Source of the DNA: Saccharum officinarum
Taxonomy: Eukaryota; Streptophyta; Magnoliopsida; Poales; Poaceae
DNA: 64,000 nt
Direction: 5' to 3'
NCBI GenBank assembly: GCA_020631735.1
Contig: CM036215.1
Coordinates: 12,984,346-13,048,345 of the forward strand
Shown here: positions 11,277-26,093 of the stretch, piece after piece
How the letters are laid out: each line of letters starts with the position of its first letter
Numbering within the stretch: the first letter of the stretch is position 1
The notes under the pieces: generated by a model
What the model saw: the letters and a program-made list of their open reading frames with translations, nothing else
The model's database searches: none
Told to the model about the DNA's origin: nothing
Made by a program: the position numbers and the translations under genes

Positions 11277-14200
11277 ATGGATGACCGTTAGTGGATGTAC
11301 ACGGGCCACCCAAGTTAGGGTCTGCCCACCGATGAATGGATCGAGAAGACCGATGCTTTCTTAGAACTAGCATTTGGTGCGGCTGCTAAAGGAGCGAGTC
11401 AAGTTTGGTGTCCCTGTAGCAAATGTGCAAATAGGAAAGACAACCAAAGGAAAAGATGGGTAAACATCTTTGGTACAATGGTTTTACGACAGACTATACC
11501 CAGTGGATCTGGCATGGTGAAGTCGATCGTATGAGAGACGAGATGGTGAGACAACGTGACAAGGAATATGATGCTGATGTTGGGGTAGGAGACATGTTAA
11601 ATGACTTTCATGAAGCACACTTTGCTAAAGGACGTGGGGAGGAGGAGCTAGAGGCAACTGCAAAGGCGTTCTATGACATGTTTGACTCGGCACAGAAGCC
11701 CCTTCTTGGGCAAACAAAGGTTTCTCAAATGGATGCCATTGGACGTGTAATGGCATTAAAGTCCGAGCTTAGCCTGAGTCAAGACGGCTTCGATTGTATG
11801 TTGACAGTTATTGGCTCCCTGCTTCCAGAGGGTCACATCCTACCAAAGAGCATGTACGAGTCATAGAAACTCCTTTGTGCACTTAAGATGTCGTATGAGC
11901 AGATACATGCTTGTCCGAAGGGGTGCGTCCTATTTAGGAAAGATCACGCGGACGCAAAGTACTGTTTGAAATGTGAATCCTCTAGGTACCTAGAGTAGAA
12001 TTTGGTGATGGCCAGAAGAGGTAGCTTGAGATCCCCGTGAAAATCCTACGGTACCTTCCATTCTTACTGAGGATCCAACGGCTATGTATGACCGAGGAAT
12101 CCACGAAACAGATGATGTGGCACAAAAATGGCAAACAATACAATCCTGACAAGCTGGTACATCCATCCGATGGTGAAGCATGGACCCACTTTGATAGCAT
12201 TCATCGTGAGAAAGCTGAAGAGGCTCGTAATGTACATGTTGTGCTAGCAACAGATGGGTTCAATCCTTATGGAATGCTGGTTGCCCCATACACTTGTTGG
12301 CCCTTGTTTGTTATCCCCCTCAATCTCCCTCCCAACGTCCTCCTTCAACGACAAAACGTATTCTTATCATTCATAATTTCTAAACACCCGGGGAATAATA
12401 TGGGTGTGTTTATGGAGCCTGTGTTTGATGAATTGGTCTGTGCTTGGGAGGAAGAGATATGGACATATGACCGAGCTACAAGAGAAACTTCAAAATGCAT
12501 GTTTGGTACCACTACTCCCTGCATGACTTCCTGGCATATGGGATATTCTACGCCTGGTGTGTTCACGGGAAGTTCCCACGCCCAGTATGTAAGGCAGCTC
12601 TGAAGTTCATTTGGTTAAAGAAGGATGGCAAGTATTCTTCGTTTGACAAACATCGTCAATTCCTCTCTCTTGACTATTCATTCAGACTAGATGTCAAGAA
12701 CTTTACGAAAGGTGTCCAAGTTACAGACCCGATACCGCAGATGATGACTGGTGCCGCAGTTCGTGCTCAGATAGAGGCTCTCCAGGTCAACCAAGAAGAA
12801 GGTAGTTTTCTAGGCTATGGTGAGCAACATATGTGACTCATAGGTCGGCCTTGTTGAGGCTCCCCTATTTTGATGACCTTCTTCTTCCACATAACATTGA
12901 TGTAATGCACACTGAAAAGAATATCATCGAGGCACTTTGGGGAACATTGATGGACACTGAGAAGTCAAAGGACAACATTAAGGCTAGAGTGGATCTAGCA
13001 ACCTTATGCGATAGACCAAAGTAAAAAATACAACCTCCTAGAGGCGGCAAGACATATAGAAGACCTAGGGCCGAATTCATCTTGTCCAAGCCCCACAGGA
13101 GGGAAGTACTAGAATGGTTGCAAACGTTAATGTTCCCTGATGGGTATGCAGCGAATCTGAGGAGGGGAGTGAACTTATCTACTCTGCGAGTGAATGGGAT
13201 GAAGAGTCATGACTTCCACATATGGATTGAGCGGCTTCTTCCGGCGATGGTTCGATGCTATGTCCCTAAGCATGTTTGGCTAGTGCTAGCAGAGTTGAGC
13301 TATTTCTTCCACTAGTTTTATGCCAAGGAGTTATCTCGGACCATGATTGCAGACTTGAAAAAAGTGGCACCTGTGTTGTTTTGTAAGTTGGAGAAGATCT
13401 TTCCACCTCGCTTCTTCAATCTGATGTAGCATTTGATTTTGCACCTCTCGTATGAGGCACGAATGGGGGGCCTATGTAGGCCCGTTGGGGCTATCCAATC
13501 CAGAGATGTCTAAAGGTTCTTCGGAAGAAATATAGAAATAAAGCCAAAATTGAGACTTCCATAGCAGAGGCATACATTCTAGAGGAGATGTCAAACTTCA
13601 CAACAACATACTATGGTGACAATCTTTCTAGCGTGCATAATCCACCCCCTCGTTACAATGCTGGTGAAAATAAATCGAACCTCAGCCTTTTCCGAGGGCA
13701 ACTTGGAAGCACAAGTGCATCGACCACTAAGACCTTAAAACCTGAAGATTGGCGCACTATCATGCTATATGTGTTGACCAACCTTAACAAAGTGGAGCCG
13801 TACATGGGGTAAGTTCTCAACGAACTTGTTCAATATGCCGTCACTATTCTGCATCCAACCCCTTGTTTCTCTCATTGGTACAGGGAATTTTTTGTAAATT
13901 CTAGCATCGCTCAAGGGATCCTACCCCGCAGGAATATGATACCCTTCTTAAGCAGGGTGTGGGAAATGGACTGTCCGATTTCATTTCTTGGTTCAAACAA
14001 AAGGTATCATCCAATTTAGCTCGTACTTAGTTTGACATTCCAAGTTGCTCGTACGTGCGAATAATATAATGATCTATCTGCTTGAGCTTGCAGGCTAGGG
14101 ATGCGTCTAAGAGTGCTGAGTTAAGATAGGTTGCTGATGGCTTTGCCTATAGGGTTAGGTCATTTAATGGTTATGATGTGAATGGATATCGCTTTTGCAC

Positions 14201-14880
14201 AACAAGCTACAAGCAGAGTCGGTCCAATCGAAGAACCACATGTTCCAAGGTTTTTACGCCCAGCCTTAATGGGCTCGAGTATTATGGAACAATTGAAGAA
14301 ATATATGAACTCAATTTTCATGGTTGCAAACCTCTTAACCCTATCATATTCAAATGTCGGTGGTTTGCAAGTAACGAGATAGACCCCTAATCTTGGGCTA
14401 GTTGAAATTCGACAGGATACCGTGTATGTAGGAGAAGATGTCTATATTGTGGCTCAACAGGCAACACATGTTTATTATCTCTCATATGTGTGCCAAACCA
14501 AAGAGCATCTTAACGGTTGGGATATTGTGCATAAGGTATCGCCACACTTTAAACTACCTGTCGCAAACAATGAAGATTACAACTTAGACCCAAACACAAA
14601 TGATGGAGAGTTCTTTCAAGAAGAGGGGCTAGAAGGGAGGTTTGAGATAGACTTAACCAAAGCGATGGGAATGGAAGTAGACAATGAATGAGTAATTGAC
14701 GAGGATGTTGGAGATGAGATGCAAAATGTGAAGGACATGCAAATGCTTGAGCGATTACATTTAGGCAATAACAACGATGACAACATTGCTCCTTCGGATA
14801 GTGTCGATTATTTCGACATGGTTGATAGTGATGACAAGACTTATGATCCAGCTAATCCCGATCATGAAGATTATTTCTAA
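11277..14880 (+). pseudogene. Decayed CACTA transposase (TnpD-like)
   Basis: The order of recognisable blocks is that of plant En/Spm TnpD. An N-terminal transposase-associated segment with CPCSKC lies at about 11277-11540, a Transposase_21 domain containing RNVHVVLATDGFNPYGM and PGNNMGVF at about 12040-12590, a DUF4218-like segment with KLEKIFPPRFFN at about 13200-13500, and a DUF4216-like segment at about 14180-14560. The acidic end reads DHEDYF before a stop at 14878-14880. Two introns are suggested, 13809-13883 and 14004-14093, each with GT and AG ends. Stops and frameshifts are scattered from the fifth codon on, so no full protein is made. It is the upstream of the element's two genes. 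Confidence 0.85.
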
Positions 14881-14995
14881 TACATGTAATACTATATTAC
14901 TTTGTAATTATGTTTTTATTTTGTATCTCTTTCTAAGTACGTCTTGTTTATCTGTGCTTATTGGTTTACTCTTTTTAATTGTAGGTGAACAAAGA

Positions 14996-17174
14996 TGGTG
15001 GGTTCAGGGTATAGGAGTGTCTCCTCGCTTTACCAAAGAAGGGATCTGCAGCGCCCGCTGCAGATGAGGAGCCGTCGTAGCCGAGGAGGAGGAGGAGCCA
15101 CAGGAAGTCACCGTTGCCTGGCGCCGTGACGCCTGAGCACGACGAGGTGCAGCCCGGGGATGAGGAGGAGCAGCCCAAGGACGAGGAGGGGCAGCCCGGG
15201 TCGAACGACGAGGAGGTGCAGGGGGACGACGAGGTAGAGGAGGTAGCATGGGGTTCCACTTCCTCTGGTTCATCGGCTGTCTACTTGTGAGGTCCCGTGA
15301 GCCTCCCTTGGTGACCCATAGCTCTTCACAGGCGCTCGGTGGTTCGACCCGTTGGAGAAAAGTAAGTAACTTTAGATGTTATCACTACTTCTTCATATGA
15401 TATGTTCAAAATCACAATAGAAACTAATAAATTTTTCTAATCACTTTGGCAGGGGTTGGACGGTTGTGGTTGCAGGTGAACACAAGCGCACGGTCAATGG
15501 CATCCTAGGTCTTCTGTACAGGGAACACTTCCCTGGCCTGGTTCAGTACGCCGGAGTGACGGGGCTGGCCTACACGTTTGACCACTACGTCACCGCCGCC
15601 GATGCTCAAGATCTTGTTGGCATGGTATTCAACAACAAGGCGGAGCGGGTGAAGAATGAGTTGTGGGTAAGTCTTCGTCGCACTACTTTGCTCAATACAT
15701 CGCATTCATTGGATATTCTTGAAATAATGAATGGATACATCATGTCTATATGCAGGATTTCTTCAGATGCGAGGAAGGATATGAGGAGAGGGCGGCAGAG
15801 GTGGCTCACAAAGCCTGTAAAAAACTCATAAAGGACATGCATTACGAGGCACGGGTCTAGGCCGTCATAAATTACAACGTGGTCTTCCTTGGAAGGAAGG
15901 TCACCAAGTATGATGCAAGAACCATGTTCCTGACCCGACAACAGTACATGGAGGTAAATATAAAACATTAATACTCATTTCTTCTAAGATTAAGTAGGCT
16001 TAATTTGATCTTCTATCATATACTTGATGATGTGTACAATTCTGTATTGGTGCGCCGTGCATCCTCAGTGTTGGGCAGTGATGGTGGACAAGTGGTGCGC
16101 CCCCGAATGGGAAGAGACGCACAACGCTTGCCAGGAGCAATGTTTGATGATGCAATGTGTACCACACCATCAAGACAGCCTTACCCTCGACGGATACATG
16201 CGAAGATGGGTACACGAATTTATTTATTCATTCCAACACTCAATTTTGCATGATTTCTAATCATTTTGCTGTTTTTCTCGCAGTCGTCGCCACATGGTGG
16301 CCAGGACTGCACTATGTTCAAGGCATGGGCTATGGCCCACAAGGGCAAGGCGACGTCTGACGTCGACTACAACCCGACAGACCCGCCCGAGGCGTACAGC
16401 AACGCGAGCATCCACAGCCGCCTCAGTCAGTACACTGAGATAGCAAGGCAGGTCCATGGGGAAGACCACGACCCAAGCACCTAGGACTTTGATGGAGAAG
16501 TGGTCATGAGGGTGGGAGGAGGCAAGAAGCATGGGGTGGTACTATCTTGGTGACGGCGCACTGGACATAGCCTCTACTCCCACTCTCTCCTAGATTTGAG
16601 CAAGGAGCACGAGCGCAAGCCCGGCCAAACAACCATGGCCGGACACTGCACAGCAGCAGGTGGATGCACTCCAGGTTATTCGTGTTTTATTCGTCATTCA
16701 TTGATTTTTACATACCTAAGATTTGCATTATTGTAACATTGAGGTGAAATATTGTAGGCCGAGCTGGAAGAAGAGAGGAGGCAGCGGCGGGAGCTGGAGG
16801 CGAGGATGGCGGCTGAGAAGGAGGCCGAGCAGCAAAGGATGGCAGAGTGATTCGCCTACGTGACTAGTCTTGGCGCCGCTGTGGGTCGACCTCTGCCACC
16901 TGGGCTATTCATTCTACAACCACAGCCTCCTCATTTTTTAACTCATGTGAGTATGAATGTTTTAGTTTGTATATGCTTAGGGTCAAACCACAACAATACT
17001 TGGAACCTAGTGGAGTATGAATGTTTTAGTCATGTATGATATATATTTAGCTTGTCTCACACATGCAATCTCTTCTCTTTTGTGCAGAATCAATCGACGG
17101 CTTCGAATGATCCGGCGGCTCATGGTTCATCAGCTAATCCTTCACCCAATCAGTCGTCCTGGCCAGCTTGGTGA
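14996..17174 (+). pseudogene. Decayed CACTA TnpA-like gene (Transposase_24)
   Basis: It begins with MVGSGYRS and continues through an acidic, Glu/Gln-rich stretch. The Transposase_24 core spans several exons: VNGILGLLYREHFPGLV near 15490, NKAERVKNELW at 15630-15665, EEGYEERAAEVAHKACKKLI near 15770-15830, and then DPPEAYSNASIHSRLSQYTE at about 16380-16440. A coiled-coil AELEEERRRQRREL segment follows at about 16758, then a C-terminal Pro-rich tail that ends SSWPAW and a stop at 17172-17174. Introns are apparent between the blocks. Several in-frame stops show it is a pseudogene. In active elements this type of protein binds the subterminal repeats. Confidence 0.8.
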
Positions 17175-17488
17175 TGCTACTTGTGGTTTGTTTGTGAGAC
17201 TTCTATTTGCACTTGTGATGTGAATGATGGTTTGTGGTACTTGTGGTTGTTTGTGAGACTTCTCTTTTGCACTTGATCTATTTGTGAACTTGGTGAAGAT
17301 ACTTGTGAACCTATTGTGATATATTTGTGAGACATGTGACATTTGTGATTTATATGTGATGTGTGTGATATATATGTGGTGTGGTGAAATATATGTGATG
17401 TTGATGATATATGTGATGTTGATGATATATATATATTTTGTTTGTATGGATGGAACGTAAAAAACAAATAAAAAGGGTTGTTTACGGT

Positions 17489-17963
17489 CACTTTGCCGAG
17501 TGTTGCACCGCCGAGTGTCATGGTCACAACACTCGGCAAAGTGACCATTTCTGGGCACCTGAGAACATGGTTTGCCGAATGTCATGACCATGACACTCGG
17601 CAAAGATTTTTTTCTTTTTTAAAAAAAAGGTTTGCCGATTGTCCTGCATGGGACACTCGGTAAAGATTTTTCTTTTTAAAAAAACAGTTTGCTGAGTGCC
17701 CTGCATGGCAATTTTTTCCCCTTTTTTAAAAAAAACGGTTTGCCAAGTGTCGTAGGCAGGGACACTCGGCAAACCCGCCGTGAATGGAGCTAGCGCCGTC
17801 ACGGCTACTTTACTTTGCCAAGTGCCCGAAAAATGACACTCGGCAAAGCGCCCTTTGCCGAAATTTTTTTTACCAAGCGCTCTTTGTCGAGTCCTTTGCC
17901 GAATGCAATATGGGCTTTGCCGAGTGTCTGGGGCATTCGGCAAAGCCGCTGTTTCCAGTAGTG
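17489..17963. repeat. CACTA right subterminal repeats
   Basis: A dense set of TTTGCCGAGTGT units and complements with homopolymer A/T spacers, ending in the right terminal inverted repeat. Confidence 0.85.
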
Positions 17964-18569
17964 AATATGTTTGTAATAAAATCATGGCATAGTTTTTTTT
18001 ATTATTGAAGATGCTTTGCAGCACGGCCATCCAGCTAGCTAAACATGTATAACTTTTGTTTTAAAATGAGCTAAAAAATATATATTGTAGTAGTATGCAA
18101 CCTGTGGTGTGATGGACCAAAATAAATGCAATGGAATGGAGTTTAGCGTCTTCAACGATTCCTCTTCAATTTCCACGTTTCCAACAGACGTCCAACTGGG
18201 CAACTGGCCTCCCAATGTGTCCAACAAGCTTCCAATCCAAGGTTCGCTCGGACGGTTGCCTTGCCTGGTTTGTGCCACTGGCACGCGCTCTGAATAGACC
18301 TACCCCGTTGCTTTGTTTTTGCGTCTTGCATGCTCTAGGTCACCGACTCCTTGTCCTTCTCTCTCTCTCAAGACAAAACAAAAAAGACTCCTTGCCCTGC
18401 TCTAGGTCGAAGTCGCCTCTTCTCCAGCACACCCTTGCCACACCTCACGGCTTCTGGCCTGCAAGAGCTACTCCTGGCCGGCGTGAGACTGCCCTGGCCG
18501 TTGCTTGGCCGGCCCATGGCATGCTGTGGCTGGCCTGGCTATGGCTGACACCGGTGCATGGGAGGTGTA
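17964..18569. other. Intergenic, no gene seen
   Basis: Sequence between the CACTA element and a small MITE. It is of mixed composition, and the open frames here have no recognisable product. Confidence 0.4.
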
Positions 18570-18682
18570 GCCTGTTCGCTTGGGCTGATCTGGCTGGCTG
18601 AAAGTACTGCTGGCTGGTTTTTTTAGAGAAAAACATTACTGACTGACTAGCTGATTTGGCTGATAATCTCAAGCGAACCGGC
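18570..18682. mobile_element. Small hAT-like MITE
   Basis: The ends GCCTGTTCGCTTGGGCTG and TCAAGCGAACCGGC are imperfect inverse copies, and the interior GGCTGGCTG / CAGC tract is partly self-complementary. This resembles a common short grass MITE. The target duplication is not clear. Confidence 0.5.
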
Positions 18683-18714
18683 TTCAGTTGATACCAGTTG
18701 TGGCCTACCATGTC

Positions 18715-19005
18715 TAAGAGCAACTCCAAAAGCATCTTTACATCCTTCATAGTTGATAGAATTGGAGATTTTGGTGAAAAAAAAACACTTTCCAATAGAT
18801 TCTTTAATTATATCTCCGAATATTATTCCTCTATTCTAGATTTTTCCCTAGTTAAAGATAGAGAGTGGAGATGGCTCTATAGAGTGTGTATAAGATATAG
18901 AAAAGTTGTTGGAACGTGTAAAGATGTGGACAACGATTTTTATTCAATGACTCTCCAAAAGATGATTTAGAGAGTGAGTTTAAAAAAAATTCTTTGGAGG
19001 TGATA
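18715..19005. mobile_element. Candidate MITE of the GAGC-CTCCAA type
   Basis: The left edge AGAGCAACTCCAAAAGC and the right edge TTCTTTGGAGGTG are loosely inverse. The interior is AT-rich without coding sequence. The element boundaries and duplication are unresolved. Confidence 0.35.
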
Positions 19006-20018
19006 AGTGAACCCGCGGATCAAGCATATTCAATCGCTGAACCACAAATTCAAAAGCTTAGGAACAAAAAATTGAGAATTCAAATTTTATACATAGGAAC
19101 AAAAAATTGGTAACGGTTGGTCCACAGCAAATCTTTTGCTCCTTTCTCTTTCTGGTCGGTTTGGCAAAATCAGATTTTGGTAATTGTTTATATGGAATTT
19201 TTTGAGATGCTCTTATTCTCTCTTCTTCACATCCATGTGTATTTTGTCCACAACGTCAAATATGATTCACGTGATTGGAATGAGCGAAGCAGGTGTATCC
19301 TTCATATGCGCAGATTATTGAATAGCAAACAGAGGACTTAAGTGAAGTTCAGTATATCTTTCCCGCAAGCAAAATACACGTTGCAATCTTATATTGTTTC
19401 TATTTCAATGTCAAAAAGTCTACTGCATCCCTCTTTAGCCTGTGTGCAAAGGCTTCTGCTCGGAAAATGGGAGACAATCAGAGAAGCCGATTTTGTCTTT
19501 TGAGAAGCCTATTCCAAATGCCACCGGCACCAATCGTACATTCAGATGCGGAACTTCATTGAACTGGTGTAATTGTCCTGACAGGGTCAGATAACAAACC
19601 GCAACAGTAGGAACCGACAGTTTTTCCATACGATTCGGTTTGACCAGTGTTTAACAACTCGGCTCAAGAAAAACTGGAGAAAGACACCGTACCATTTTGT
19701 ATACAACAATACCAATAGTTATCTCAAGATAAGAGATGAACAGGTGCAATAAGAATCCAAACCCATTTTATTCTAAACACGTGTACGAACCATCACATGA
19801 GGCTACCTCAGAGTGTTTCTGAAAGAGCAGGATAGCGCCACAGCATCAAGAGAAGCCATAACTCAAAACTTTAAGGTTTATTATCTCCTCTAGCTTTACA
19901 AAAAAAAAAATGTAATCCCTAAAGATCGATAATCGATATCAAATTATCATAGCTTTCATCGTAACGTTGGCACTCTATCATTTTCACACTAAACGTATCA
20001 AAAAGAGCAGTAGAACCA
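19006..20018. other. Region downstream of the LACS gene
   Basis: AT-rich DNA that probably contains the 3' untranslated region of the LACS gene on its right side. No further gene or repeat was recognised. Confidence 0.4.
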
Positions 20019-22584
<2,566 letters not shown>

Positions 22585-22684
22585 NNNNNNNNNNNNNNNN
22601 NNNNNNNNNNNNNNNNNNNNNNNNNNNNNNNNNNNNNNNNNNNNNNNNNNNNNNNNNNNNNNNNNNNNNNNNNNNNNNNNNNNN
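22585..22684. other. Assembly gap of 100 N
   Basis: Exactly 100 unknown bases, the usual placeholder for a gap of unknown size. It separates a LACS exon from the tail of a Copia LTR, so adjacency across it is uncertain. Confidence 0.98.
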
Positions 22685-22792
22685 ATTAGCTTAGCCATAT
22701 TTTATACTAACGTGGTTATTTAGTAAAGCTTGTAGATTTTTAAATAGGCTATTCACCCCCCTCTAGCCATTTGGACCTTACAAGTGATATCG
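22685..22792 (+). repeat. Tail of the 5' LTR of element B
   Basis: The last 108 bases of a family 1 LTR, ending in CTTACA. The rest is lost in the gap. Confidence 0.85.
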
Positions 22793-22794
22793 GA

Positions 22795-22807
22795 GCCGAG
22801 GCACCGT
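22795..22807 (+). other. Primer binding site of element B
   Basis: TGATATCGGAGCC, two bases after the LTR. One base differs from the TGGTATCGGAGCC of the other copies, which is complementary to a plant initiator Met-tRNA 3' end. Confidence 0.7.
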
Positions 22808-24104
22808 TTATTTGAGGCTTAAACAACCTACGGTGAAAAAGAAATGGCTCAATTAAGCTTGCACATCAACAACACCAAGAAGACACCTCACTTTGATGGC
22901 ACAAATTATGCATATTGGAAGGTTAAGATGGACCGCACACCTCAAGTCAATGAATAGAGAAGTGTGGGAAGGTCACCGAAACAAAATTGAGGTTGCTAAT
23001 CCGGAAGTACCTACACGGTGAAGAGAAGAAGCTACAATACAATGATATTGCCATTAGTGCTCTTCATGAGGCACTAGATGACAAGATATTTGAGCAAGTG
23101 AAGAACATTGAAATTTCTCATGATGCTTGGGCCAAGCTAGAAGAAACATTTGAGGACACCGAGGCACAAAGACCGCTAAAGCATATATCTTGCAAGAAAA
23201 ATTTTCAAGCTTTAAGATGCAAGATGATGAGAGTGTACTAAGAAATGTTTCATCCGTTGCAAGTTATTGTCAATGAGCTCAAGGCACTTGGTGAGGAGGT
23301 CAAGGACAACCAATTCTCTATGAAGTTCTGAGAAGCTTGCCCAAGAGGTTTGATACATTGATCACTTGTGCTAGTGAGGACTACATTGAAGGATTCAACT
23401 CCTCAACAAATATTTCAAGAAGTGATGACCGATGATTCATATAAAAAGATGATGAGAAGGATGAGTTGGTCAAGAAGAAGAAGAAGGAAAATGAGAAGAA
23501 AGATGATGAAAAGAAGAAGAGTGTGGCATTCAAAGCCACCACATCCAAGGGCAAGTTCAAGATTGAATCATCAAGTGATGAAGACTCACAGCTCTTGTGA
23601 TAGTGATGACATTGATGAGAAGATGGCTCTCTTTGTCAAGCAATTTGGTAAATTCATGAAGAAGAAAGGCTATCGTGCAAGAAGGAGGAAGAACTCATCC
23701 AAGAAGAATGAGCATACCATGAGATGCTTTAGATGCTATAGCAAGGACCATCTCATTGCAAAGTTTTCTTATGATAGTGATGATAAAAATGTTATAAAGA
23801 AGGAGAGGAAGAAGCAAAAGAAGGAGCAAAAAAAGAAGGAGAGCTCTCATAAGAAGAAGAATGATTCTCATGTTGCTATATGGGATAGTGATGATTCCTC
23901 AAGTGATGATGAGGATGACAACAAGAGCAAGAAGAAGGAACATGCTAGCATTGCCATCCAAGAGAAGGTCTCTCTCTTCGACACTCCATCGTGCTTCATG
24001 GCTAAGGCCGCTAAGGTATCATCCAACGATAAGAGTGATCATGATAATGCTAGTGATAGTGATAGTGATGAAGAAGAATTCACTAAAGATGAACTAATCA
24101 CTAT

Positions 24105-26093
24105 TGAAAGCCCAAGTTTGTTTTGGTAATTAATGACACCAAGTTGCTAATGCCATGTGTTAAGTGTTTTGAGTTAGGCATAAGCAACACATGTGATGAA
24201 GGTGTATGTGGCAAGGAGTGGTGGCCACAAGATCACAAAGAGATGGTGTATGGACATGAAATGATGATCATGGTGGAGATGCACATAATATGATGGACAT
24301 GATGATCAAGTGGAAGAGAAGGATCTAAGAGCATAAGGCAAAGGTATAACCATAGGGTTTTCCTTTTGCCGGTCTAAGATGAGTAGAGAAGTGATTGACC
24401 GGGTTTAGGATACATAGTCGACTATCAAGAGGGGCAATCACGGTTAGCTCGGGAATCAAGTGCCACTAGATCAATGTCTTGAGCATATGCATTAGGATCT
24501 AGTAGAGAGCTAACATAACACCTTAAAAAATGATTGTGAAATGCTAACACACATGTACATGGTGGTGTACACTTGGTGGTGTTAGCACAGTTTGCGAAGG
24601 CGGTGGAGTTTAAGCGGTAAACAGGGGTTTAGGTTCCTCTCTCCCTCCCGCCAAGCTTGCGAGGTGGGATTCAGCGCTTTTTGGGGAAGTGAAATGCCTA
24701 TTTTCTACTGCGCCGGAAGTCGGAAAAGAAACGGAGGCGAACGGCGGTCACTGTGGTGATCGGACGCTGCACTGGACGCGGTCACGGTTTGACCGGACGC
24801 GTCCGGTCAGTTCAACTCGGTGCTGCTAGGGTTTCTGACCGGACGCTGGTCTGGCCTGACCAGCATGTCCAGTTAGTTCTCCTGTGCGCAGAAGAAGAGC
24901 GCGCGACCGGCGCGTCCGGTTCCTCATGGAACCAGAGCGTCCGATCAGGCGTCCAGAGGGGCAGAGCGCAATAGAGTGCTAATCGGACGCGCGGCGCGTC
25001 CGATCACGTGCGATCGGACGCGTCCGGTCGCGGTGGGAGCTTACTGGACTCCGACCAGACGCCAGGTGCAGCGCGTCCGGTCACAGCAACGGTAACTTCT
25101 GACGCACGCTGTTCACGCTTATCCTGTAGTGACCGGACGCGTCCGGTCACCCTGACTGGTGCGTCCGGTCAGTACGTTTTTCATGGTGTCGTCCGGTAAC
25201 TGCTAGCTGCGTACCTCTTCGCTATAAATAGAAGATGTCCGGGGTTTGAGGGTAACTCTTGCACATTTTGAGACTTAGAGACATCCTTTGAGCTAGAGAA
25301 CAACCCCTCCACTCATCTCTTTGTTTAGTTGCACATCTTGAGTGAGATTAAGTGAGATTCAAGTGCATTGCTTGAGAGTTGCATTCTAGAGGCACTTGAT
25401 CTTCGAGTTGCTGCGGATTTCTTGTTACTCTTCTATGTTTCCCGACACGGTAGACGGCTTGGAGCAGCGGAGGTGATTGAGCTCACAATTGAAGATTGTT
25501 GGAGCCCTCACCAAGTGCTGTAAGGGGTTCTTGATCCTTCCCCGCGAGAGTTCGCAAATTGGATACTCTAGTGGAGCTCGTGGCTTGGAGGATCCCCATC
25601 TTGTGTGCGGTTGTACGGCGTCCGCCGAGGGCTCGACTCTTGATAGTAGATTAGCTCGCGAACCGACAAGTGGGTGTATCGCCACATCGAGGAGTAGCTT
25701 GCTAGAAAGCAAGTGAACCTCGGTAAAAATCTTGTGTCATCTCTTTGCCGAGGATTTCTCTTATGGTTGATCATTGTGATTGATTCTTCAAGTGCATTAC
25801 TTCTCTACATCGTTGGTATAAGAATCAAGTCACTTGCTCTTTACTTTCTTGTACTAATCTTAGTGTAGCTTTTTTTCACATAGGAGTAAGTAGCTTAGTG
25901 ACTTAGTCTTGTTGGTGTGTATTAGAGATCATAGCCTTGCTTCACTAGAATTGTATAGGTGGCTTGCATAGTGTAGTTGAGCTAGTGCTAGAATTAGCTT
26001 AGCCATCTTTTATACTAACGTGGTTGTTTAGTGAAACTTGTAGATTTTTAAATAGGCTATTCACCCTCCCCCTCTAGCCATTTGGACCTTACA
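24105..26093 (+). mobile_element. Solo LTR of family 1 inserted in gag of element B
   Basis: A 1989-bp LTR from TGAAAGCCC to CTTACA, flanked on both sides by ACTAT (24100-24104 and 26094-26098). The gag reading continues on the other side without loss, so the insertion is clean. It carries perfect TGACCGGACGCGTCCGGTCA palindromes at 24790-24809 and 25130-25149. Confidence 0.93.
25223..25230 (+). promoter_or_regulatory. LTR TATA box
   Basis: TATAAATA just downstream of the palindromic repeats of the solo LTR, at the position conserved among family 1 LTRs. Confidence 0.65.

Larger units (their letters stand above)
6778..17963 (+). mobile_element. CACTA (En/Spm) DNA transposon, 11.2 kb
   Basis: The left end begins CACTACTGGAGAC and the right end finishes GTTTCCAGTAGTG, inverted terminal repeats of the CACTA superfamily. 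The 3-bp flanks are AAT on both sides (6775-6777 and 17964-17966), the expected target duplication. Many TTTGCCGAGTG-type subterminal repeats lie at both ends in both orientations. Inside, in order, are a 769-bp inverted repeat, a solo Copia LTR inserted later, a 195-bp hairpin, a decayed TnpD-like transposase gene and a decayed TnpA-like gene. Many in-frame stops in both genes mean it cannot supply its own transposase. The TSD and ends are intact, so it could still be mobilised in trans. Confidence 0.92.

Noticed and set aside
24750..25200. Short repeated GC-rich units that could suggest a CRISPR array
   Set aside because: The units are palindromic, irregularly spaced and lie in the U3 part of Copia LTRs in a plant genome. 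There are no uniform spacers.
25425..25774. Repeated 79-124-residue open frames in each family 1 LTR, also at 8781-9131, 49324-49698 and 57757-58131
   Set aside because: They lie in the same part of every family 1 LTR, downstream of its TATA box, and carry no known domain. Conservation follows from LTR copying.
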